Part shown: piece by piece, positions 1 to 5,166 of the stretch
How positions within the stretch are numbered: position 1 is the first letter of the stretch
Layout: each line of letters begins with the position of its first letter
Translations under genes and position numbers: made by a program
Notes under the pieces: model-generated
What the model was told of the DNA's origin: nothing
What the model saw: only the letters and a program-made list of their open reading frames with translations
Databases searched by the model: none
NCBI GenBank assembly: GCA_018067115.1
Contig: JAGPVI010000058.1
Span: 1-5,166 of the forward strand
DNA length: 5,166 bases
Reading direction: 5' to 3'
DNA from: Bizionia sp.
GTDB taxonomy: Bacteria; Bacteroidota; Bacteroidia; Flavobacteriales; Flavobacteriaceae

Positions 1-472
1 GGTAATTATGGTAACTGTATGATTTGTAAAAAAAAATAAAATACATTAGTACTTCCGGCAAACAATCAATAAAAGCGTCACCTAGTGTAAAACACTGTAG
101 TAATACGGTTTTCAGATTTAATTATTTAAGATTTAAAACTATAGAAGGTTATGAAACCGACGAATTTTATTGTTTTCACAATCTGGGTCCAGAACCAACC
201 TAAAGACACGTGTACGCTACACAATGAGAGCGCAGTGTAATCTAATTAGTTTTACTACTAACAGTATTGATAAAAGACTATCAGTTTTATTATAATATCT
301 AATTAGAAGACAAGATAACTCGCTGTTTCTATATCTTATTTTTTGTTTATATTAGAGTCTTAAAAGATTAAAAACACACTAAATCTCATTAAAAAAATAG
401 AGGTGCAAAATAATGCATTGTATTTCAATGAAGTGCAACTAGATTTAATGACTTGGTAATAGAATAGCCCCT
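1..472. other. Non-coding stretch with short inverted repeats
   Basis: I see no convincing gene here. The first 13 codons of frame 1 (1-39, reading GNYGNCMICKKK then TAA) could be the tail of an upstream gene, but they are too short to judge. A 29-codon ATG frame at 151-240 has no recognisable product. Several small inverted repeats cluster in the first half: AGTGT/ACACT (84-88 and 92-96), TCTGG/CCAGA around 183-194, the palindrome ACACGTGT (206-213), and GTGTA/TACAC/GTGTA (210-214, 218-222, 235-239). TGATA/TATCA (268-272, 279-283) and CATTG/CAATG (416-420, 426-430) follow. None has the GC-rich stem plus T-run of a strong terminator. A promoter for the 473 gene presumably lies in the last ~150 bases, but I cannot identify a clear Bacteroidota -33/-7 pair. 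Confidence 0.5.
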
Positions 473-925
473 ATGGAAAAGTTTGCTTCTTATAAGATTT
501 TAACAAATAAAAAACTTGTAATTGAGTATTATCGAGGTAAAACAACTGTTGATGACCTTATTGCATTTAAAAAAAAATTACTACAAGACACCAATTACAA
601 TGTGAGTTGGGATACCATTGCCGATTTTAGAGCGTGCAGTCTATTAGTTAAGTCTAAAGACGTAATTAAGCTTGTAGAATTCATGAAGCAAGAATATAAG
701 GATGGCTATGGCAGGTGGGTAAACCTATTAGCATCAAAACCAAATGAGTTTGCTGTATGGACTTTGTACTTAACCTTAACTAGTGAATCCGGGTTAAAAT
801 TTAATTTTAATATGGTTTCAGAAACAGAAGATCTAATTAAAGATTTTAAAAAAGATCATCTAACAAGTCTTGAGTTAAACCGTGTGCTAAACGATATAAA
901 AGCAGAACCTAACATCTACCTATAG
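473..925 (+). CDS. STAS/SpoIIAA-like small cytoplasmic protein
   Basis: A 150-residue soluble protein with no signal peptide or membrane segment. The predicted pattern alternates strand and helix: strands near residues 7-11 and 14-20 (LVIEYYRG), a helix at 26-38, a buried strand ending in the conspicuous IADFR (49-53), a helix at 62-75, a strand at 83-88 followed by SKPNE (88-92), another helix, then a strand near 108-114. This order, and the I-x-D-F-R core strand, resemble the STAS/SpoIIAA-like proteins common in Flavobacteriia, whose roles are mostly unknown. Classical STAS anti-sigma antagonists carry a phosphorylatable Ser/Thr after the core strand. S56 lies close to IADFR, but I cannot say it is equivalent. 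The last ~25 residues extend beyond the fold. ATG 473 is the first start after an in-frame TGA at 449-451, and there is no Shine-Dalgarno sequence, which is normal for Bacteroidota. The gene stands alone, with no partner kinase or anti-sigma factor in view. Family assignment is from the motif pattern only. Confidence 0.8.
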   Translation: MEKFASYKILTNKKLVIEYYRGKTTVDDLIAFKKKLLQDTNYNVSWDTIADFRACSLLVKSKDVIKLVEFMKQEYKDGYGRWVNLLASKPNEFAVWTLYLTLTSESGLKFNFNMVSETEDLIKDFKKDHLTSLELNRVLNDIKAEPNIYL

Positions 926-1343
926 TTCCCCAACGCATATATTTCACATTTACGATTTTTTACAATACTAAAGAATTAGTAATCTCTATATTGTGTTGGC
1001 TAACAGTGGTGCAATAACATTGCTTATTCTGGTTCACTTTCTTTTAAACCTTGTTGTTCTATTCGTTTTTTTGGCACGTGTTTAATTAATGTTTTTCTAG
1101 CCTTAAAATCAATTTTAAAGACTAAAAATTTAAGAGATACAATGTATTTAAAAAGCGAAACTTATACTTTAAATGAAGAGTTTTTGTCCAAAAACGAAAC
1201 GAAACAGATTAAGCCCTAAAAAAACCAAAATAATGTCGTGTATTACAGAAACAATGGTCGTTTCATTTTTACAAACTGCTATTTTTTAGTCGAAAAATAA
1301 TCACATACAAATCCATTACAACCAATTTAACAAACCCTAAACT
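926..1343. other. Non-coding spacer carrying repeat R1
   Basis: There is no credible gene in this 418-bp spacer. It opens 22 bases after the upstream stop codon with repeat R1 (948-992). R1 is followed by GTTGGCTAAC (995-1004), which resembles a recombination core site, and by the small inverted repeat GCAAT-AAC-ATTGC (1011-1023). The frame at 1004-1219 is free of stops for 71 codons, but its only ATG is at 1142 and would encode 25 residues of no recognisable type. Just before the next gene is an all-A/T hairpin, TATTTTT/AAAAATA (1280-1286 and 1293-1299); its left arm also matches the loose -7 pattern TAnnTTTG at 7 of 8 positions. I found no good -33 partner, so the promoter remains unassigned. 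No GC-rich terminator follows the 473-925 gene. Confidence 0.5.
948..992 (+). repeat. 45-bp direct repeat, copy R1
   Basis: This copy begins ATTTACGATTTTTTACAATA and ends TAATCTCTATATT. It matches the segment at 2206-2250 at 43 of 45 positions in the same orientation, 1258 bp away. R1 contains a perfect 6-bp inverted repeat, TACTAA-agaa-TTAGTA (966-981). The two differences from the other copy (968 C versus A, 977 T versus A) both fall in this stem. R1 sits downstream of the STAS-like gene, just as the other copy sits downstream of the secreted-protein gene. Identity of this length in intergenic DNA is far beyond chance even in AT-rich sequence. What it does is unknown: a cassette boundary, a dispersed non-coding repeat, or a conserved 3' element of transcripts are all possible. 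Confidence 0.9.
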
Positions 1344-2009
1344 ATGAGAAAATTACTACTATTAACGGCTCTATTACTAGGTATAATAGTTCAAGCCCAA
1401 GAATACTATTCTGCAGAAATAATATTAAGAAATGGCAATACAAAAACAGGGTATTCTACGCTGCCTTCTAATAAAGCATTTCAAAAATCTATTAAATTTA
1501 AAACGGCATCTAAAGGCTCATCAAAGAAAATTAAGAGTGATGCAATAGATAAAATTATTTTTACTCTAGATGATGGTAAAAAGTATTTATTTGAGAGAAG
1601 TGGGATGATGTATGTGACAAAAAAATACCATAAAAACAAAGAAAAGCAATGTGAAAAAATAAAGAACAATTGGATTCTAGCCACTTACTTCAGTGAGCAT
1701 ATTATAACTTATAATTTGGCTCAAAAATATTACATAGATAAAAACAACACTATGATTTCGCAAACCATAGATAACTCTGGAACTTGGGCAGATATATTTT
1801 TACTGGTTAAAAAACCAGAAGAAACGTGTGCGACTATGATAGGTCATATAGCATATGGAGCTACAATAATTGGACAAGAGAAGAGATTTAGAAAATCTGC
1901 TAGCATATATTTCGAGGACAAAGAAGAGTTAGTAAAAAGAATAAATAACAAGGAGTTTAAGAGTAATGAAATTCAAGAATTAGCCAAAGCCTACAGCGAA
2001 CTTTTTTAG
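1344..2009 (+). CDS. Secreted/periplasmic protein of unknown function
   Basis: A 221-residue protein with a clear Sec signal peptide: R2 K3, a leucine-rich hydrophobic core at 4-16, and a V-Q-A cleavage context predicting cleavage after A18, leaving Q19 as the mature N-terminus. There is no lipobox cysteine, so it is not a lipoprotein, and no further membrane segment is seen. The mature N-terminal half looks beta-rich: AEIILRNGNTKTGY (24-37), IKFK (50-53), an IKSDAIDKIIF stretch (63-73), then DDGKKYLFER (76-85). The last ~30 residues are charged and helical. Only two cysteines are present (C103, C162), which could form a disulfide after export. I recognise the general look of flavobacterial exported proteins but cannot name a family. 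I see no type IX secretion tail. ATG 1344 is fixed by an in-frame TAA six bases upstream (1338-1340) and by the signal peptide. The gene is bracketed by the two 45-bp repeats and shows no link to its neighbours. Confidence 0.9.
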   Translation: MRKLLLLTALLLGIIVQAQEYYSAEIILRNGNTKTGYSTLPSNKAFQKSIKFKTASKGSSKKIKSDAIDKIIFTLDDGKKYLFERSGMMYVTKKYHKNKEKQCEKIKNNWILATYFSEHIITYNLAQKYYIDKNNTMISQTIDNSGTWADIFLLVKKPEETCATMIGHIAYGATIIGQEKRFRKSASIYFEDKEELVKRINNKEFKSNEIQELAKAYSELF

Positions 2010-2205
2010 AATAACACCAGCTTTTAAAAATGCAATATTAGGGCTTATATATAATGATGTTTATAGAAGTACTTTAATATAAAGCGCATAGTTTTTTTAC
2101 TTGGTTTTTTACTACAGGACTTTTTTTTAATGGGATATCTCTGTAAAAAAAGGAAAAACTTCAGCTTTTATCTCTTCCCGTGACTGAGAAAATATAACTT
2201 AAAAT

Positions 2206-2250
2206 ATTTACGATTTTTTACAATAATAAAGAATAAGTAATCTCTATATT
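2206..2250 (+). repeat. 45-bp direct repeat, copy R2
   Basis: Second copy of the element at 948-992, 43 of 45 bases identical and in the same orientation. It lies 196 bp after the stop of the secreted-protein gene and about 170 bp before the TrlF-like gene. The internal inverted repeat seen in the first copy is degraded here (TAATAA-agaa-TAAGTA, 2224-2239), because both substitutions (2226 and 2235) hit stem positions. The sequence after the element differs (ACGTGCGTTA, versus GTGTTGGCTA after R1), so the homology ends sharply at base 2250 with at most a weak echo beyond. The upstream flanks are also unrelated. Confidence 0.9.
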
Positions 2251-2313
2251 ACGTGCGTTATTAATTAATTTTATGGCATACCAATTATGTACATTTAATA
2301 TATAATAGCAATA

Positions 2314-2379
2314 GCCTTTTTAGGCATAAAACAACAGATATACAACCAATAAAGAGTTTAAAGCATAGGTTTTATGCTT
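2314..2379 (+). promoter_or_regulatory. Nested, mutually exclusive inverted repeats before the TrlF-like gene
   Basis: Three pairings overlap here. GCCT-tttt-AGGC forms a 4-bp stem (2314-2317 with 2322-2325). GCATAAAAC (2324-2332) is the exact reverse complement of GTTTTATGC (2369-2377). AAGCATA (2361-2367) pairs with TATGCTT (2373-2379) around a 5-nt loop. The last two share the TATGC arm, so they cannot form together. The segment ends 39 bases before the start codon. A loose Bacteroidota -7-like box, TAGCTTAG (2383-2390, 7 of 8 to TAnnTTTG), follows directly, with TTTA at 2357-2360 about 22 bp upstream in the -33 position. If that promoter is real, the 7-bp inverted repeat would sit between -33 and -7, like an operator. 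If transcription starts further upstream, the pairings could act as an RNA switch. Both readings are inference from short AT-rich repeats. Confidence 0.3.
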
Positions 2380-2418
2380 ATATAGCTTAGTTACCAGCAA
2401 GCAAAAAACACAACCTAA

Positions 2419-5166
2419 ATGACAAAAATAAATTATAAAGGAAGTAGATGGTTTAAATGTGATTTACATCTACACACAACTGCAAGTAAGTGTTTTGAAG
2501 ACCAAACTGTAACCGCTCAACAATGGGTTGACAGAGCTATTGAGCAGGGTCTGAATTGTGTTGCTGTTACTGACCATAATACAGGAGCAAGTATTGATGA
2601 AATAAAAGAAGCTGCTAAAGACACTTCATTGACAATCTTTCCAGGGGTTGAAATAACTTGTGATGCAAGTAAGGTTCATTTACTAATAATTTTTGACACA
2701 TCTAAAACTACTGCGGACATAAGAGATTTTCTTGTTAGAGCAAATATCAAAGCGGAAGATTTTGGGAAAGAAGAGGCGGCAACCATTTCTAGTATTTTTG
2801 ACATATCCGAATTAGCTATAAAAGATGGAGCATTAGTAATTCCAGCACATATTGACGAATACAACGGACTTGGCTCTGTAAGTGTTGGAAATTTAAAAAA
2901 ACTATATGCCGAATATGAAATAAATGCGGTTCAAGTAGTTCACAATGAATTTTTAGCCCCTTCTTTTGAAACAACAGATTATAAAGATTTAAAAACTAAA
3001 TTGAACGATGATTATAATCCAAAAATTGCAATTGATGATTCAACAATAAAAGAATGGTACACTTCTGTAAAATACGCCTTAGAAGCTAAAAAAGCTATTG
3101 TAACTTTCTCCGACAACCCACACGCACCAAAAAACTCTAAACACGGCTTAGATGGAATTGGAACTAGATTTACTTGGATTAAAATGGGCGACACGCCTTC
3201 ACTTGAAGGTTTGAGACAAGCCTTTTTATTACCTGATTTCAGAATTAAGAATGATTTTAATTATCCTAATTCGCCTTATAATCTTCCAGACTTGTGGATT
3301 AAATCTATTACGGTTTCTAATACAACAATAACAAAAGACAACATTCCTCTAAAAATAGATTTTAACCCACAACTAACTACAATTATTGGAGGTCGTGGTA
3401 GTGGAAAATCAAGTATTCTGAGATTTATTCGAGGCTTGTTTAATCGTACAAATGATTTAGTCGATTTAACAGAAATTCTTGAGGACCATAATCACTTTTA
3501 TAAAAGTTTAGATACTAAAACTCAAAAAGGTGTTATCAAGAAAGACACTTCAATTGAGATAGAGTTTATAAGAAATAGTATTATTTATAAAATAATAGCA
3601 AGCGATATTTCTAATTCAGTTAATCAAACAATCATTATTCAGAAATACGATTCAGAAACAGATGATTGGATTGTGGAGGAAGCTGAATCATTTATTGACT
3701 TTTTTCAATATGAGCAATATTCTCAAAAACATATATATGAAATAGCTCAAGAACCTAATTCATTAAGAGAGAGAATTGATAAATCTATATCTGGAATGGA
3801 ATCTTTTGTAAATGAGAGAGAAATAATCAAAAAAGAGTTTTTAGAGAAATCAGCTTCCATAAGAACAATAAGACAACAAATTTCAGGAAAAGGAAAACTA
3901 CAAACTGAAATAACGGATTTAGACGCTCGGATTAAATTATTACAACAAAGTGGTATAGCTTCATTGCTAACTTCAAAAAATAAGTTCACAAGTCAAAAAA
4001 AGACTATTGATGAATTTCTTCTAGAAGCCAAAAACAATGAGGATGAAATCGAAAATCTTTCCAATACTCTTAAAATAGAAGAAATTGATTTTACAGAATT
4101 TGACACAAAGTATTCTGAAGAAGTTTCTCCATTAAGTAAAAGTGTTGTTGATGGTTATGAAGAAGTCAAACGTGAAATAGAGGCTTTAAAACAAAAAGCT
4201 GAGAAATTAAGAACCGACTTTAACACCTCATTGCCTTTAACAAATTGGAATAAAGATTTTGACCAAAATAATCTTGAGTTCAACGCTAAAAAAATTGAAT
4301 TAGAAGCTCAAGGAATTGATGACATTTCTAATTATGAAAAACTTTCCGAAGCTAAAAAAGCAAAAGAATTAGAGCTAGAAAAAATAATAACTATTGAACT
4401 AAGTCTAATAACTGAAATAGCTGAAAGAGAAAATCTACAAAATCAATTCTTGCAAAAGACTAAAGACATTACTGTCTTGAGAAGAAATTTTGTAGCTGAC
4501 TTAATGCAAGATGATAAAGTAAAAGTTTCAATTAAGCAATTTAGAAATAAAGCTGATTTTGTAAATAAAATTAGAGCTATTACTCAAAGATGGACTGGTT
4601 TCGAAACTGATATCGATTCATTGGTTGACATTTGTTTTAATGGTAATGTTGAGAATAAAATTAAAGATGTTCGCGATATCTTTTTAAAAATTAAAAAAGA
4701 GGAAACTGTAACAAATGTTAGTGGGTACTTTGTGAATTTAGTCAAGGGAATGTCCGAATCTCAAATTGATGAAATTGAGTTACTAATTCCCGAAGATGAA
4801 ATTGATATACAATACAAACCTTCGGGTTCATCTACATTTAAGCCATTATCTACAGCATCAGCAGGTCAAAAAACAACAGCGATTTTGACATTTATTCTTT
4901 CTCAAGGTAATACACCTCTTTTATTAGACCAACCAGAAGATGATTTAGACAATAGATTAGTATATGAATTAATTGTTGACCGCTTAAAACAGGCTAAAGA
5001 AAATAGGCAAATCATAGTAGTTACCCATAATGCAAATATTCCAGTAAATGGAGATGCTGAATATATTTTGTCAATGGATTCTGAAAGTAAGAATCTAGAA
5101 GTTCTATATTCTGGAACAGTTGAAGAACCGACAATTAAAAAAGAAATTTGTGACGTTATGGAAGGA
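2419..5166 (+). CDS. trlF: TrlF-like PHP phosphoesterase-ABC ATPase, 3' end cut by window
   Basis: 916 codons, uninterrupted and still open at the last base. Residues 1-~265 form a PHP metal-dependent phosphoesterase domain: DLHLHT (15-20), TDHN (51-54), GVEIT (76-80), H87, PAHID (142-146) and SDNPH (231-235) supply the expected metal ligands. After a linker comes a split SMC/RecF-like ABC ATPase: Walker A GGRGSGKSS (324-332), a probable Q-loop near Q436, about 300 residues with much coiled coil (~455-760) and no CxxC zinc hook, signature ASAGQ (813-817), Walker B/D-loop LLLDQPEDDLDN (834-845) and H-loop VVTHN (867-871). The motif set and linking text (e.g. GTRFTWIKM after the PHP domain) match the TrlF family of AAA-like ATPases as I remember it. 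Family length is roughly 900-1000 residues, so probably only a short tail is missing. Known of the parts: PHP domains hydrolyse phosphoester bonds, often in nucleic acids or nucleotides, and SMC-like heads dimerise on ATP. Inferred: an ATP-gated nuclease or nucleotidase, possibly anti-phage. ATG 2419 directly follows an in-frame TAA (2416-2418), and the next in-frame Met is residue 256, beyond the catalytic motifs, so the start is secure. The protein is cytoplasmic, with no signal peptide. The symbol reflects family membership, not a proven orthologue. Confidence 0.88.
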   Translation, partial: MTKINYKGSRWFKCDLHLHTTASKCFEDQTVTAQQWVDRAIEQGLNCVAVTDHNTGASIDEIKEAAKDTSLTIFPGVEITCDASKVHLLIIFDTSKTTADIRDFLVRANIKAEDFGKEEAATISSIFDISELAIKDGALVIPAHIDEYNGLGSVSVGNLKKLYAEYEINAVQVVHNEFLAPSFETTDYKDLKTKLNDDYNPKIAIDDSTIKEWYTSVKYALEAKKAIVTFSDNPHAPKNSKHGLDGIGTRFTWIKMGDTPSLEGLRQAFLLPDFRIKNDFNYPNSPYNLPDLWIKSITVSNTTITKDNIPLKIDFNPQLTTIIGGRGSGKSSILRFIRGLFNRTNDLVDLTEILEDHNHFYKSLDTKTQKGVIKKDTSIEIEFIRNSIIYKIIASDISNSVNQTIIIQKYDSETDDWIVEEAESFIDFFQYEQYSQKHIYEIAQEPNSLRERIDKSISGMESFVNEREIIKKEFLEKSASIRTIRQQISGKGKLQTEITDLDARIKLLQQSGIASLLTSKNKFTSQKKTIDEFLLEAKNNEDEIENLSNTLKIEEIDFTEFDTKYSEEVSPLSKSVVDGYEEVKREIEALKQKAEKLRTDFNTSLPLTNWNKDFDQNNLEFNAKKIELEAQGIDDISNYEKLSEAKKAKELELEKIITIELSLITEIAERENLQNQFLQKTKDITVLRRNFVADLMQDDKVKVSIKQFRNKADFVNKIRAITQRWTGFETDIDSLVDICFNGNVENKIKDVRDIFLKIKKEETVTNVSGYFVNLVKGMSESQIDEIELLIPEDEIDIQYKPSGSSTFKPLSTASAGQKTTAILTFILSQGNTPLLLDQPEDDLDNRLVYELIVDRLKQAKENRQIIVVTHNANIPVNGDAEYILSMDSESKNLEVLYSGTVEEPTIKKEICDVMEG

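Larger units (their letters stand above)
2010..2418. other. Non-coding spacer with T/A tracts and repeat R2
   Basis: There is no credible gene in this 409-bp spacer. The part at 2090-2165 is rich in homopolymer tracts. TTTTTTAC occurs at 2093-2100 and 2105-2112, and the second copy can pair with GTAAAAAA at 2143-2150. Alternatively CTTTTTTT (2120-2127) can pair with AAAAAAAG (2145-2152). These could end the transcript of the secreted-protein gene, but the stems are nearly all A-T, so I do not call a terminator. AAGTACTT (2067-2074) is a short palindrome. Repeat R2 follows at 2206-2250, then the nested inverted repeats at 2314-2379 just before the TrlF-like gene. Confidence 0.5.

Noticed and set aside
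1..39. Thirteen-codon tail ending in TAA, with a C-x-x-C pair, as the end of an upstream gene
   Set aside because: Too short to distinguish from chance; noted only in the description of the 1-472 stretch.
151..240. A 29-codon ATG frame preceded by AGAAGG
   Set aside because: The AAGG is too close to the ATG, Bacteroidota rarely rely on such sites, the product has no recognisable feature, and it overlaps the inverted-repeat patch.
241..306. TCTAATTAG repeated at 241-249 and 298-306, suggesting an iteron or CRISPR-like unit
   Set aside because: Only two copies of a low-complexity 9-mer with no conserved spacer or wider repeat; no CRISPR array or replication origin signature is present.
1004..1219. 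A 71-codon stop-free frame in the spacer, with an ATG at 1142 giving 25 residues
   Set aside because: It has no ATG near its beginning, a composition unlike a folded protein, no ribosome-binding or promoter signal, and no family resemblance. The upstream part also overlaps the sequence following repeat R1.
1481..1684. Minus-strand frame of 67 codons inside the secreted-protein gene
   Set aside because: It is a shadow of a well-supported gene with a signal peptide on the + strand; its hydrophobic look comes from reading A-rich codons in reverse.
2105..2152. Possible intrinsic terminator made of T and A tracts
   Set aside because: The stems are almost entirely A-T and alternative registers are possible; without a GC-rich stem this cannot be told from ordinary low-complexity spacer.
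1317..2350. Shared 10-mer TACAACCAAT upstream of the secreted-protein gene (1317-1326) and the TrlF-like gene (2341-2350)
   Set aside because: Matches of this length are expected by chance in a 5-kb AT-rich window, and the two sites lie at different distances from their start codons.
2676..3989. Minus-strand frames at 2676-2864, 3012-3194 and 3747-3989
   Set aside because: All lie inside the TrlF-like gene, whose + strand frame is continuous and carries all catalytic motifs.

Overview
The window is AT-rich and most likely comes from a member of the Bacteroidota, probably a (marine) flavobacterium. Evidence: the start codons lack Shine-Dalgarno sequences; one protein has a typical flavobacterial signal peptide ending in ...VQAQ; codon use is strongly A/T-biased; and a small stand-alone STAS-like protein of a type I associate with Flavobacteriia is present. 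This is inference from style, as no taxonomic marker gene is present.

Layout, all genes on the + strand: (1) 1-472, no convincing gene, with several short inverted repeats; (2) 473-925, a 150-aa cytoplasmic STAS/SpoIIAA-like protein; (3) 926-1343, non-coding, opening with a 45-bp element (R1); (4) 1344-2009, a 221-aa secreted protein of unknown function; (5) 2010-2418, non-coding, containing a second copy of the 45-bp element (R2, 43/45 identical, same orientation) and then nested inverted repeats; (6) 2419 to the window end, a 916-codon open frame, still open at base 5166. It encodes a PHP-type metal-dependent phosphoesterase fused to an SMC/RecF-like ABC ATPase, i.e. a TrlF-type protein. 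This gene is the main content of the window.

The TrlF-like protein carries every expected PHP metal-ligand motif and a full ABC nucleotide-binding set (Walker A, Q-loop, signature, Walker B, D-loop, H-loop). The canonical catalytic glutamate after the Walker B aspartate is a glutamine. This nuclease-plus-SMC-like architecture resembles known or suspected anti-phage effectors (compare OLD and RecF/SMC-type systems), so a defence role is plausible but not shown by the sequence.

The genes do not look like an operon: each is separated by about 400 bp. The order gene-R1-gene-R2-gene, with the repeats as direct copies bracketing the secreted-protein gene (1258-bp period), suggests a cassette-like or repeat-mediated accessory region. 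The first two genes have no evident functional link to the third. Any partner gene of the TrlF-like protein would lie beyond the window.
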